This document shows positions 1 to 12,100 of a DNA stretch of 64,000 nucleotides, in pieces. The notes beneath the pieces are model-generated. The model ran no database searches and was not told the DNA's origin. It was given only the letters and a program-made list of their open reading frames with translations. How positions within the stretch are numbered: the stretch's first letter is position 1; every line of letters begins with the position of its first letter. Where the stretch lies: contig JARWMV010000009.1 in NCBI GenBank assembly GCA_030998015.1, forward strand, positions 124,001 through 188,000, in the 5' to 3' direction. Made by a program: the position numbers and the translations under genes. This DNA comes from Ceratorhiza oryzae-sativae (Eukaryota; Basidiomycota; Agaricomycetes; Cantharellales; Ceratobasidiaceae).

Positions 1-849
1 AGTCGTACCCATTCCCCGATAAAGAATACTTTTACCTCAAATTCGACGACTGGAATAGAAAAGGAGAAAATAAAGTCACTCCGTAACTGATGTGACTATT
101 TTCGTGCATTGATTGTTCGTCTGGTCCTATAGCGAACACATTGATAAACTCTTTGAATCATCTTTCCATAGTTCAATTTGTCTGGCAATCCATGGATCAC
201 CGAAGTTGTCAACCTTCCTGGAATTCGCACGTGCTGTCCATTAATTAGTGTCTGAAAAGGAGTTGATTTATTTCGGAAACTGACCGTGCAGGCCCAACTA
301 TACACACGTTTGTTTCCCCCGGAAAGCTGACTGAGCTCGGGATGCTATACACAGATATTCGAACTCAAAGTCAAGATGAAGTTTGAGGTGCATTCAATTC
401 CATAATAACACACTTGGAGAGAAAGTATGTGCGACAACTGGTTCGGAGTTCGGATTCAGGAAAAGAACTCAAACATGAGAGGCATATACTGATTTAGCCA
501 CTATAAGAAAATTAGACCGTGGGCGCTTTGCTGCCAATACTGAGCGGGGCGCGTTGGAATTGCCAAATTGTTCATCTGGTTTCATTTAGTTGAAGGCGAG
601 TTCTATTCCGGCGTCGCTCCAAGGCACCATTCGGGTAGTGCATGATAGTTGATTCGATATAATTCACATATTCATGACTGAATAACTGCGGTAAGAGCCT
701 AGGAGAAGCGCCCAACCAATATGAGGAAATTCGTAGTCGGAGAATCCAAAAGCAGTGGCCTCATGATTTGAAATCGATGATGAGCGCCAGCGCTTGGTGA
801 CTCCTACCACGTGATCACAAGTCAAAACTTCATTTCCTTACCTCCATCA
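1..849. other. No gene recognised; upstream region of PUF6
   Basis: No open frame here resembles a known family. The only ORF of note is a 69-codon minus-strand frame at 96-305 that I do not recognise. The last 200 bases probably hold the promoter of the PUF6 gene that starts at 850. Confidence 0.4.
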
Positions 850-3412
850 ATGCCTCCAGCGACTAAATCAGGCCCGTCTACAAAACGCCAAAATGCATCT
901 GGATCCAATGTAAAACATACGGCGAAAAAGGCAAAAGTTGTTACTGCTGGGAAAGCACGGGCGGCTCCGGTATCGAAAAAGGCTCCCATTCTCGAATCGG
1001 AAGCCAGCGACGAGGACTGGGAGGATGAGGGTGAAATCTCAAACGAAGAAGGAAGCGGTTATGAGAATGAAGATATGGACGAAATGGTGGATGGGGCGGA
1101 GAATAACCCCCAAAGGATCCACAAGGTACGTTCACATTAGGTATCGACGGTTCGTCTCCTCGCATTAAACGATCCGTGATAGCTTCTCGAGAAGGTCACA
1201 AGGCCCAAAAAGAGCTCCAAGCGCAACGAAGAGCCGCTAAACCACACTCTGTCCTTCTTACAGAGGCCAAGAGGGTTTGGGCTCTTGCCCGCAAGATCGA
1301 TATACCTCGAGCCGAGCGGCAGAAACATGTCGCCGAGCTAATGAAAGTGTTAAGAGGGAACGTGCAGGACATTGTGTTCAAGCACGATGCGAGTCGAATT
1401 GTACAAACAGTGGGTGCTATAACCAATTTACTGTCCAATCGACTAACGACTTTAGCCAGCTAGTCAAATACGGCGGGCAAGCAGAGAGGGATGAGGTTGC
1501 AGCTGAACTCAAGGGAAAATACCGGGACCTCGCGCAGAACAAATACGGAAAGGTATGGATATCCCTTGTAAGAATTCGTCTCTTTGGTTCTTATCCTTCG
1601 TCTAGTTCTTAGTGACAAAATTGATCCGATATTGGTGAGTTTCACTAGTTGTGCATCTCCAATTATGAGCATTTACCCAAAACCATGCCATAGTCCAACT
1701 CATCGCAGCGCCATACTCTCTGAATTTCACTCTCACGTCATCCGATTACTCCTTCATCGTGAAGCTTCCCCTATCATCGCTGATGCATATGACCTGCACG
1801 CCTCTGCGGCTGAGAGAAATCTGCTCTTACGAGATTTCTACGGGAAGGAGGTTGCGTTGTTCGATTCCGCTGCCATACAGAAAGGCGGGTTACGAGGCGC
1901 ATTGGAGAATGCCGCACCGGAACGCAAAAAGCGGGTGTTGGGATCTGTGGCCGAGTCATTGATGTCAATGTGAGTTCGACCTACAACATGTGGTTTGCCA
2001 TGCCTTCTGGACACGCGAGTCTCCTGAAATAAACTCACCCTATTCTCAGGTTCAACAACCCGGATAAAGGCGCCGTTTCTCACGCCATCGTCCACCGAGT
2101 GTTGTGGGAATACCTAGCGGAACTTGCGTTGATGGAAGACTCGGACAAGGAAGAAGCCGAGCGATTACGCAGAGAAATGTTCGATAAGTGAGTGTTGCAT
2201 ATACACAGTAACGCATGTTGTGTCCAACCATTGCCATAGTTGCCAAGAGCTCGTAGCAGAGATGGTCCACACGAAAGATGGGAGCAGAGCCGTTCGGGAG
2301 TTTATTGCTCGAGGGAATGCAAAGGTGTGTATCGCATAAAATTAGTTACCTTTTGGGTCGAGGCGAACTTATTTCTGGCCAGGACCGAAAACAAATAATC
2401 AAAATACTCAAACCACACATTGAGAAAATGTGCGCTGATGAGGAGGCACAGCTCGTACTCTTTACCTTGTTTGATCTGGTCGAGTATGTCTACGCGTTTT
2501 CCCCGTTTCGGGGCCACTCACTAAACACGTTCCTATGATATGTAGCGATACAAAACTCGTTGGCAAGTCACTCGTTGGTGTACGTGACAGTCCAACCAAA
2601 CGAGGCTCAGAGTTCTCACAGTTTTGCCTACTAGGATATCACAGCACTTGCTTCAACGCTTGCTCGAACGCTTGCTCGCCGAGTCCTTCTCTACCTCCTC
2701 ACACCCCGCTCTCCACGCCATTTCACTCCCGCACTCTTGCGTAATATCGGCCAGACCGATTTTGCACAAGGCTCCACAAGCAAAAAGGATGTTGACGTTC
2801 GAAGATCAGAGTTACGGGCTGCGGCGAGTCCAGGAATGATCAAGGCCTTGGAGGATGACGCCGAAGCCCTCATCAGGGATCGAGGTGGATCTGTTTTTGT
2901 TGGAGAAGTCATGCTATTTGCAGATGGCGGTGAGTTGAGTAATGCTATCTCCGAGAACTCGCAACTAATGCAGCACAGACAAATCAAAGGCGTTGAGCGC
3001 ACTGCTCGATCCAATATCCAAAGCATATACCCCACTTTCGCCCGACGCCGATGCATCCGACCTGACACTCGATACCCACATCCTTAATCTCTCTCACGCT
3101 TCACGAATGTACAAGACGATAATCCAGGGCGGGCATTTCAACCAACAAACGAAAACAATCGAACAGGTTAAGGGCGCGCCAAAAGGTGTAGCGGCTGCGT
3201 TTATGCGTGCCGCCGGAAAAGAGAACCTCATAGCCATGGGATTGGGGGACGAAGCCTTTTTGGTTGCAGAGATCGTGGGGCGCTTACGGGAGGAAGAAAA
3301 AGAGGAAGAACTTAAGGAGATCAAAGGGTGGTTTGGGAAGGATGTTAGGGCAAAACTTAAGACCGAAGGGAGAAAGGGCTCGGGTGTGCTGTTGGATAGA
3401 CTAAGCGCGTAG
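850..3412 (+). CDS. PUF6: PUF6/Penguin-like pumilio-repeat and CPL-domain RNA-binding protein
   Basis: This is a nucleolar RNA-binding protein of the Puf6/PUM3 (Penguin) family. Yeast Puf6 acts in 60S ribosome biogenesis and in translational repression of ASH1 mRNA. Roughly ten exons are split by 45-60 nt introns. Exon 1 (850-1125) is a Lys/Ala-rich then Asp/Glu-rich tail typical of nucleolar proteins. Pumilio-type repeats follow: FKHDASRIVQT before the intron at 1410, then a KYGK box, then HREASPIIADAYDLHA around 1760-1800. The C-terminal half (about 2640-3412) is the CPL domain and contains ASRMYKTIIQGGHF. The ATG at 850 is preferred over the in-frame upstream start at 811 because it opens the basic tail directly. 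All exons join in frame and no damage was seen. It is probably a single-copy housekeeping gene. Confidence 0.88.
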
Positions 3413-3876
3413 GGCTGTACTGGTCAGCAGCTTTTATCTATCATATCTGAGGATGGTGAACCGAATCTATCGATAAAACCTTCAAGATTTGGCGTGCCGA
3501 GACGAAGCGATTGAACTCATGGACGTGAAAGGGATGAAACTTCGCCGATGTCAGAGGCGAGCAATGTATTACTTGACGACCCCGTGTGAGGGCCAGCGCT
3601 TGCAACGGGCCAGCATCAAAATATGCCATGAGTCGACCGAGGTTATAACTCTTCAGCGCCAAACACCTCCCCAGATTTAACGCCCTGTAAGCCATAGACA
3701 CTGACCAAGCGAGGTTGGGCTGTGCTCGCTCGGCCGGCGAACCCGGCTCCATCGTTTCTCTTCGACATTTCCGTGCCCACTTCAGAGCCTCCGGCTTTGG
3801 TGGATTCATTCTCCGGGCTTCTTTCCTCGCTTAAAGCCAGCACACACGTTTCCTACTTTCTCGACCCACCTACTCC
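3413..3876. other. PUF6 / PQ-loop intergenic region
   Basis: This stretch lies between a 3' end and a 5' end. A 122-codon minus-strand frame at 3441-3809 overlaps it but shows no family resemblance, and the region is better read as terminator plus promoter. Confidence 0.4.
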
Positions 3877-5141
3877 ATGCTGCCAAATAACCACTTTTAC
3901 TCGACTCTCCTTGGATATATTAGTCTGGCGACATGCGTTTCAATCGCGTTGCCCCAGATGTTCCTGGTATGGAGGCGAAAATCAGGCAAAGGGATTAGCT
4001 TGACGATGCTTTGGGTTAGTTGTTCTGTTGTCGCATACCGGCGATGGCCTGATCACGGCTCGAATATTTGCGGGGAATAGCTCTGGCTTCTCGGTAAGCG
4101 CAAGATCTAGCTCTGGTCCCGGCCGAATAGCTCATTTACACCAACTGTTTTACAGGAGACTTGGCCTCACTTGCTGGAACGGTGGTCCAAGGGTTGCTTC
4201 ATACTTTGGTATGTCGATTAATACCTTTCTTTCAACTACAATTGTTCAGCCGCTCATAGCAAGAATATAGATCATCCTCGGAGTAATTAACGGCTTGATC
4301 GACATCGCCTTAATGTGGCAATGCTATCACTACGCGAAGTGGGAACAATTTCGACCTCTCTTATTCTTTCTCCGAATACGGAAACAGGGCTCCCCTGTTT
4401 CAGAACTTTCCTCTACCGGTTTAAGTTCGCCGAACTCGACAATTGTAACAACTGATCCAGAACTGCCCAAGAAATCTCGTTGGTCAACAATATTACATGT
4501 AGTCTATGTGTTGACGGTGATCGGCCTCTCAATTATGGTGTGGGGGATCGTGGTCGCCCGGGTCCGCAAAACTGCCAACCTTCGCTCTGGAGAGGATGGC
4601 ACAGACCCAGAGTTTTCGCCAGTGGGTGCGGCGTTCGGTTGGATAAGCATGATGATATATAGTGAGTGTTCTATTGATAGGTTTCGCTTCAGGTGTTCAG
4701 AAGTTTCCCTATTAGCCACCTCCCGTTATCCCCAAATATACAAAAACTGGAAGTCCAAGTCGTGCCATAATCTGAGTATTTGGATTTTTGTACTCCTAAT
4801 CATCTACAACTTAACGAACATCTCTGTATGTGTTGCGGATCGACTTGGCTTTTATGGCAAACTGACCATCTCTCTAGTCTATCCTAATAAAATCACGCTC
4901 ACGCAACTACCTCATAGTCAACATGCCATGGATCGTTAACTCATCTTTTAATATTGTCCTCGATTTCATGGTCAGTTCATCCCAAATTTCCTGGTCTTAT
5001 TCGGCTTCAGGTTTGCTTATTATGATGTAGATTGTGGTCCAATTCCTCTGGTACCAGAAATTCCATCATACAGCCCCAAATTCCCAATCGGTCGACCAAC
5101 TCGGTGAGGCAACCCACGAGGAACGAAAAGAGGCTGTATAA
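3877..5141 (+). CDS. PQ-loop repeat vacuolar membrane transporter (Ypq/PQLC2-like)
   Basis: This is a multi-pass protein of the Ypq/PQLC2 family, which exports cationic amino acids from the vacuole or lysosome. Two PQ-loops are visible: ALPQMFLVWRRKSGKGISL near the N-terminus and SRYPQIYKNWKSKS in the second half. Between them lies a hydrophilic loop rich in Ser and Pro, with membrane segments on either side. The exons that join cleanly are 3877-4014, 4081-4093, 4156-4208, 4271-4661 and 4716 onward, followed by two more C-terminal exons. The 13-nt second exon is required: it supplies LWLLG just before DLASLAG and restores the reading frame and the family's conserved LWLLGDL block. The last exons give NMPWIVNSSFN and end at TAA 5139-5141. 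Substrate specificity is inferred from family only. Confidence 0.85.
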
Positions 5142-5464
5142 TTCAAAAGGTACTTATGCTGAATTTAACCAAGACACGAATGTTATGCACAAAATGACAC
5201 AGACGACGTCCTGCGACGAACGCCAAGACGTTGTGACGTCACATAATCCGCAGCCCTGTCCCTCCTTTCATTGACCTTGAACCCGGCTCTTGGATGTCAA
5301 AATCAATCTCACTTGGAAACGAACGGTACTTCAAGAGCACATCTATGAGTCTAAACGGAGAATATTTAAAATCGTATTTAGCTCTACTTTCTTGATAACC
5401 ATTGGCGGACTTCTGTCCCTCCTCCTTTCACACGCATACCTACACTTTGTAAACTCGTCAGTTC

Positions 5465-8132
5465 CTAAGCTATTACTGATACCCGAAGCGGGAGTTGCGG
5501 CTTTTCCTCAGACTCGTTGGAGCCCACGACATATGGGGCCATCCCGACCTTGAACCTCCATTCTACGCGGGTTGACGACGGTGAAAACTCGAAGGATCGG
5601 ATCAAGGTTGAAAGAACGATCTCTGTGTCGACGTTATAACGTCAGTTGTGAGGAAACAAAATTGAGTGACCTTCCTTACTCAGCTCCAGTAGCGCAAACT
5701 TGAGACCACTAATAAAACATGATGAACCAGTCGCGTCAGTACCTTGGACTCGTATCGACTTGACTCACAGGCAAGCACGGGGACCAGCACCAAACGTCAT
5801 GCTACAACCCGGGTCAGTTTACGCCTAGCTGCGCGGATAGGAATCGACAAACATTGACGAATATGCGGCCGGGGATTTGGCGTCAATGACTGACTGAGGG
5901 ATTGGCTCCAGCCACCGCTCAGGCCTAAATACATCAGCATCCTCCCCCCACGTTTCTCTAGCGTCACCAAACGTTACATTTAATTAGTGTGATAAAAGTG
6001 CGCTGTTGGCGTGAAAGGCTGCTCACTTGCACCGGTTTGCCTCTCGTACCGCCAAGTATATATGCGTCCCTTTCGTGACTTTGATTTCACGGAGCACAGA
6101 CCATCTTTTCCCCTGGAAGGATAATGGAGTGAAATGACGCAGTCCTTGATCGCAGCACGTTCTATTACGGGGATAGGTGGGTAAAGGCGCAAGGTCTCTC
6201 GACAGAGGGCGTCCAGGAGAGGAAGGGAGTGAATCTCGTCATAACTTGCCGTAGCAGAGATGGTACCGACTTCCTCGCGAACCGTCTGCTGAAGCCCTGG
6301 ACGATTTGAAAGGATCTCTAGAACTCGAGTGAGGACACCACTGTGGGACACCCCATGTTAGTTCATTGCGATCATACGATGTCAAAAGCGAGTTGCCTGG
6401 TGGTTTCATGGCCAGCAAAAATCATAGCACTGTAGGCAAGAGGTATAATGTTAGAAGTGTGATGCCCATGAGCTCAAAAACCTACTTTATTTGTCCCAAT
6501 ATCTGGTCTTCAGGAAGTTTCTCGTGCTCCTCAGACCCAGAATTGGTTTTCACTGCCCATAGAGTCTGAGCGGGGGGGGGGACTAATGATGTGCGTATAC
6601 TCACATAGGGTGGTCAAAATATCTACCTCCTGGTTCCACCTCAGCCCTGCTTTCTTCTGATTCAGAATCATCCGGCCTGTTCTTTGGGCTTATCAAAGTG
6701 TATGCGCAAAGTTCATACCTTCGTACCTGTTCGTCCTGGACTTTGACGATCCTTTTCATTCGTTGAACACTTCCGATAGGGACATGTTCGACAAGCCTGC
6801 GGTGGAGGGCAGAAAAGGGTAGATAGTGATATGCGAGGCTTAAAACTGCACGATACGGTGCGAGTTCGGCGAAAGTAGGACTTGTTGAAAATCTAAGTGT
6901 ATATATTTGCTTTCGAGGCAGATCGCTCACAGAAAATCCTTTATGGCCACGCTATATGCAGACTCCGCCCCGTGGAACATCCCGAATGTATGACCAAACC
7001 CTGTGTTATTCAACGTTTCCAGACAACGCAAAAAATTGTATCGTGACCAAACTCGCCTGCTTGCCCTATAAACTCGAGAGCGGCCGAGTTGCACCACGAC
7101 ATGACATTGATCTCCTTTGAACCGCTCTCCTCAAACTGCTTCGAGAGTGCGTCTTTCAGCTAGAATAAAATCATTTCGATGAGCTAAACACGCAGGTACC
7201 GGTGATCCTGACCTCTTGAGCAACAGCGTGAAAGACAGAGACCTAGAAATGAAATAGAGTCGTATGCGGCCCCAGCACACACACAAGGGGAACTCACGAC
7301 TAAAATAGTGAAATCACGCAGAAAATGTCAAGCCGCGGTCGTGGGTAGAGTCAAATAACCTACGAGTTTTCAGATGATGAGCGGAGAATACGGGGTTGAG
7401 CATCTGAGGGAAATAAGTATGAGAATCAAATAGTACCTGAGCCCATTGTGCGAGTCGTGGACATACCTTGCGCTGCGCTCTATGGGTAGCACCTCCAGGA
7501 AAGATAAGTCAGTCTGCAAGCCGTTGTGACTCTGAAAGTACCTGTTGCGGTCGCAATCCCCGTGCCAATTGTAACAGCGAAGAAGCTGGAGATATAAATA
7601 AGCCTTAATTTGCATGGTAAACTGTGTTTGGACCGACTCGTATTGAAATTGTGGGTGTCTAAATGATGAATCGTGCTCTTTCATCATAATCTCCTGTATC
7701 GCCCGAGGATCGCTGATAAATAACTGATCCGCCTTCACCGAGTATGAGAAAGGACAGCGTTGAAGCTTTAGAACGAAACGTACTCCAAACATGCCTTGAC
7801 CCTGGTAACCGACCCATAGGTATCCTGAAGATAGTTGTGGAACAACAACGCTGACTCTCCAAAAAGCTTGTCAAGATGCCCTGTTATTACTACATTTAAA
7901 TACCCAAGTTCTGAATTCATTTTGGATGACCTAGCCGACCATAAATGAAGCTGCTACCAAGGGGCCCCTCGATGTTTCTATAAGGGGACAGGGTAAACTT
8001 GTGAAAACATATGGCAGCAATGAGCAACGAAGAAGAAAAAGCAGTAATGAGCGGATGGGTGTAAAATTTTAGCATAGCCCAAGATATGAGGCGGTATCCC
8101 TCATCCAGAGTCATACCCAGAAGATAGGACAT
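5465..8132 (-). CDS. Cytochrome P450 monooxygenase (microsomal, intron-rich)
   Basis: This is a heme-thiolate monooxygenase with a single N-terminal membrane anchor. The start is the ATG at 8132 (MSYLLGM..), which is followed by a hydrophobic segment and the hinge SPYRNIEGPLGSSF. Collinear exons then give GHLDKLFGES, the substrate-recognition part WCNSAALEFIGQAG, the K-helix ExxR in ETLRLYPPIPVIER, the PERW box (VFRPERW near 5900) and the heme loop TFGAGPRACL near 5780. The last exon ends in LPLRVSV and a TAG at 5465-5467. At least twelve short introns are needed. All signature blocks are present and no frame break was found, so the gene looks intact. It is a close paralogue of the P450 at 28.9 kb and of the exon fossil at 8.75-9.09 kb, in the reverse orientation to the former. 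The substrate is unknown. Confidence 0.85.
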
Positions 8133-8165
8133 GACGGTTGAAGGAAAAAGAACAGCACATGCGCC

Positions 8166-8172
8166 GTTTATA
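8166..8172 (-). promoter_or_regulatory. TATA box of the P450 at 5465-8132
   Basis: Read on the minus strand this is TATAAAC, 34 nt upstream of the chosen ATG at 8132. It supports that start rather than the longer in-frame start at 8183, which lies upstream of the TATA box. Confidence 0.5.
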
Positions 8173-8182
8173 TCGCAGCCCA

Positions 8183-8744
8183 ATTAACAGATTCAGTGGC
8201 GTGTACTTAATTTTCCTAGGCCTTGTGACGCTGCTTCGTTTACTCCAGGGAGGTATCCCGGAAGTAGGATGTCAGTCTAGTCTCACAAACGTATCAGAAG
8301 ATCTAGAATACCTAGAATACAAATATTTTAACCCCGTCGAGATACGAAGAATCGGAAAGCTTTGATGGATATGCTTCGCGGCATAGAGTGCAGACCACGG
8401 AACAGAATTCGGATTCTGAGTTGATTTTAAGTTTTCCAAAATCGTGGGCAACAGGTACCACGGATGGTCGCGATGATTGGTGGAAGATTCGCATAATCGA
8501 GCAACATCAGAAACCAACGTGAACGTGGATATGCGAGAGCTGACAAGCGACGCCCTCGTCGCATATGAACCAGTCCAACTGCCAGAGAAACTAAGGAGAG
8601 GCGAGCTGTTGGAGTAGATGTGGAACACCGCTCGCCACTCAAAAAATTCAGTAGCTTATTCTAACACAGAAGAAGCCTGATTTCAATTCTCCATTAATCA
8701 GGCGCTGGAACTAACAACGCTACCCTCGCCACCGAAGCTACAAC
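8183..8744. other. Intergenic, no recognised gene
   Basis: Two overlapping minus-strand frames (8272-8628 and 8427-8642) have no recognisable domain. No second P450 exon is present, which is part of why the exon at 8745-9089 is considered orphaned. Confidence 0.35.
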
Positions 8745-9133
8745 CTAACCCAGCAGCCTTGGTGGACGAGAGATATTGCCGCCGGCGCTGCGGGTGCTGA
8801 TACCTTGCGGGTGTCCGCCAGGAGGCGCGAGAGGGGGGCGGGGGCGGCAAGGGTAGGCAGGCCTTGCACTTGCACAAGTTTGCCTTACCGTTCTGAAACT
8901 GGGGTTTAGTGGACCATCGATATCCCGGTGAGGTGATGGCGTAAAGGCTCGTTTAATCACATATCCTGCAAACACAATCGATCCCGCGACCGCGAGAGCC
9001 GTACTGGGATTCTCACAGGCTTGGGCCATGACAGTTTCAGACCACGGCTTGAGGTAGTCGAGATACGGAGTGTTCGGGTGCAGAGACGTGTTGGGTTGTA
9101 ATTGAGGAGGACCAGATCGGCTCGCATATATAC
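8745..9133 (-). pseudogene. Orphan first exon and promoter of a P450 paralogue
   Basis: The translated block [42 protein letters not shown] matches the membrane-anchor exon of the P450 at 28894, block for block. Nothing after the first splice donor (GTAAGG, about 8900) resembles the rest of a P450. The codon aligned with the paralogue's ATG is ACG (9087-9089, minus strand). The TATA region (TATATATGCGAG on the minus strand, 9122-9133) aligns with TATAAATGCGAG of the paralogue. The fossil therefore includes the core promoter but lacks the start codon and about 90% of the gene. An upstream in-frame ATG at 9173 lies before the TATA box and is unlikely to be used. Confidence 0.7.
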
Positions 9134-9173
9134 CACCGAATTTCCCCTTGCTAAAGTACTGTCGAGTACCCAC

Positions 9174-9620
9174 TTAACCGACCAAGTGCCAAGCGGGCGG
9201 GATCGGTCATGAGGGTTCTCGTAAGCCTAAACAACTGAGCTGCCCTACGGAACATCCTGTTCCACGAGCCGCACAAAGAATCGCAAAGAAGTCACAAGAG
9301 ACTGAGAATCCGAGGTTGATGTTACTTGCCGTCTAAGATTGTTGAGGACCCGGCTTACGAAACCGTCCGTGCGTGGGAGAACTTCGCAAACTACTTTGCC
9401 TCAACCCCGAGTGACATCGCCAACAACACGAAAGGTTGATGCTTGAGCTAACGCTGCGAGTTTTGGATGACATAAATAGTATTCGAAGAGAGAAAATATG
9501 CTAAGGAGCGTGAGGATAGTCCGATGTAGTGTACAAGTATAAAGCAAATCAGGAGAAAGCAGGTGGCTCATTGTCCATCAAGTCCATAACCCTTGTGAAA
9601 CGAAATTGGCAACCCGAGAA
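9174..9620. other. Intergenic, nothing recognised
   Basis: No coding pattern, repeat or RNA gene was seen. The stretch lies between the P450 fossil and the 3' end of the oxidase gene, both on the minus strand. Confidence 0.35.
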
Positions 9621-12100
9621 TTACATCCAATATCCAAGCAGGCCAAAAGAAACTACCGCTCCATAGATGAGCCCCCAGGACAAAGTAACGCCAGCAGTCG
9701 CGTGGTTGTCCTTCCCACTTCCACCGGTTCCCGACGAACCCTTTGGTGGGTCGATGATCCGGCTCGCAGGCAACTCCTGCGCATTGGCGACCTGTTGGTT
9801 CTCGATTTTACCCGAACCGACCATCATCTGTTGGCCAACTGATGGGACGCCGTTGACCACGACGAAAATCAGCGCAGGGCCAGGAGGGTAAACGGCAGGA
9901 TTTGGAGGAAGTTGCGAGACGTGGAGGACGCCAGAGCCATCCGAATTGCCAGTGTATGTCGACTGGAGCTCGATATAGCGTTGGCCCATGTTCTAGAAGC
10001 CATATTAGTGTCATGTTATGATAGACTCGTTTTATATGCGCGTGGTACTTACGAGGGCATGGGTGGAAAATCCGGGACGTATGATAACAACCTTGGCAGT
10101 AGATATTGTGGAACTGTTTCCGCCAAGATCCTGTGAGGAAAGGGTGACGTTGAAGTAATTACCACCATAACCGAGCTGGCTCAGCAAGCCGACGGGCTCT
10201 GGGCGGCGCTGCGAGTAATACAGGGGGTAGAACCTCTCGACGCGATACCTAAATTAAGACCGAAATTTAGTCAACCACCAAAAGAAAACTCGTAATTGAC
10301 AATGACGTACTCGGTGGGATACTTGACGCTGCTTCCGACATTGTAGTCGGAATTTGGGTTTGATCCTGCAACAAGAACGGATCCATCTGGCAGAATCGTC
10401 GCAGTCGAATGATACATCCTCGCAACCGAGCTATCACTGATGCCCTTGCGCGACCAACGTGAGCCCACGGGCGCCGAAGGGTCGTAGATGACTGGCTTCT
10501 GGATGGGCTGATCGGCATAGGATTGACCAATTGCCCAAGAGACATTCCCGTATCCGGCGACTCCAAGGTTGGCTCTGTTTTGGGAAGATGAGTCAATTGA
10601 GGCCGATTTAAGTTGCTCGAATTACTCACCCGTTGAGCATCATGATTTGACCTGTGGGGAGGAGAATCATGCTCCCAAGTGTCCTATTTTCACAGCCCAG
10701 TAAGTCACAAATGTAATAGACGACTTCGATTACCAACGCACCGTCCTTCAGGCAATGGATCATCATCCACCCATTTTCCGGAAACATCTGGAGAAATCTT
10801 GACGCAAGTAGAGTCAGCGGGATACGCTGAAATCGCCCAGTCTTCGGTCCACTGATCAGGCTGCAGGTCGGAGCCACCACAAAACCTTGAGGCGCATGTT
10901 CAGAATCCAATCTGAACATCATGATCACAAACACTCACAGCAGCGTTGCCGTCCAGTTGTTGGCGGAGTCAAGGGCATCATAATACTTCCGCCACTCGCG
11001 GGATACGTCCTCACACTAATCGCTTTCGTGAGTAGGCTAATCGGAAAAAGAAGTTAGAGACTCACGCATGAGGAATCTCGTCAAGCTCGAACTCGGTATT
11101 CTTCTTATAGTCAAACACTTCGGACTTCCAGTTACTTTGAATGAACAGATTGCCGCTCGGCAAGAGCCAAGTTAGAGGGTACAAGTTGGCTGGTAGAGTT
11201 GTCGTCAAGATGTTGAGACCGATGGGGTCGCCTCGGGGTGGGAAGAACTCGTATGTTGGGTTGTTCTGTAGATCAGATCAATAAAACGTATAAGACATCC
11301 AACGGGATGTGTCGCACCTGGCCTTGACTGTTGACGAAACCACCCCACTGGTTGCCTCCAATGATGATGAGACTACCGTCCTCGAGGTTCTCCAGAGTGG
11401 GATACCATCGGCGAGTGGGCATTGTTGCCTCCCACCAATTGCATTTTTTGTCTTGGCAGGGATTAAGCAAACGGATGCTGGACGAGGATGTTAGGACTGA
11501 GGCTGTACAAGGGTTAGGTAAACAACGTACGCCTTGCCACCATCGACACTGTGGTATGGCCCGTCCGTTCCGTTTTGGCTCGGTGCGGTCAGACCGCCTG
11601 AAGTCACAGCTGTAAAGCAGTGAGTGGACCCGATCAGTCAAATAATGGAGGGCAGACGTACCTTGGTTACCACCAACATTCAACCAGGTACCATTGCCCA
11701 ATACTCCGCCTCCAGCGCAAAACGAATTGGTAACGACGTCCATGGGACGAAGCGTATTGGCGTCGACATCGTACTCCGTCGCCCATGCTGGATGAGGGGG
11801 GTTGCCGACCTAAGTTGATCGCGCATATAAGCAATGTGCTCGCAACAAAAACCAGCGAGACGCATACCTGAGGTGGGTTGTTCTCGGTCTTGTCGACGAA
11901 GTAGACGCGGTTATCCTGCCCCAAGAAGAGCTGCATCGCTGAGACTCCGCTATCTCCAACAACTTCGAAAGTCCCAGGCGTGCCAGTCTTGGTAGGCTGA
12001 CCAGGTTTAGGAAGAACAACAGGATCGGCACCACAGAGCCAACGAAAAAAGATGATGCGGCGAACGCCAAAGTGGCTTTCGACCTCGAAGCACGATTCAT
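9621..12100 (-). CDS. Secreted glyoxal-oxidase-like copper radical oxidase
   Basis: This is an extracellular enzyme of the galactose/glyoxal oxidase family (AA5_1-like). Such enzymes oxidise aldehydes to acids and release H2O2 for lignin-degrading peroxidases. It has an N-terminal hydrophobic signal, then a kelch-type propeller with SFCAGGGVLGNGTW (the Cys of the Tyr-Cys cofactor), WYPTLENLEDGSLIIIGGNQ, and RMYHSTATILPDGS carrying the axial Tyr and a copper His. The C-terminal DUF1929 domain holds STHALNMGQRY with the last copper His and VVVNGVPSVGQ. The end is a Ser/Gly-rich spacer plus a hydrophobic tail, as in GPI-anchored or membrane-tethered forms. The signal peptide and the mature start (TGTPGTFEVVGDSGVSAMQ) are in different frames. 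They join either through a weak 48-nt intron with a GTTGGC donor or by assuming one missing base near 12035. Confidence 0.85.

Noticed and set aside
3441..3809. Minus-strand 122-codon ORF
   Set aside because: It has no recognisable motif and sits between a gene end and a gene start, with no sign of its own promoter.
5290..5553. Plus-strand 87-codon ORF with a hydrophobic stretch, looking like a small membrane protein
   Set aside because: It lies antisense to the last exon of the P450, whose C-terminal coding sequence and stop at 5465 are clear on the minus strand.
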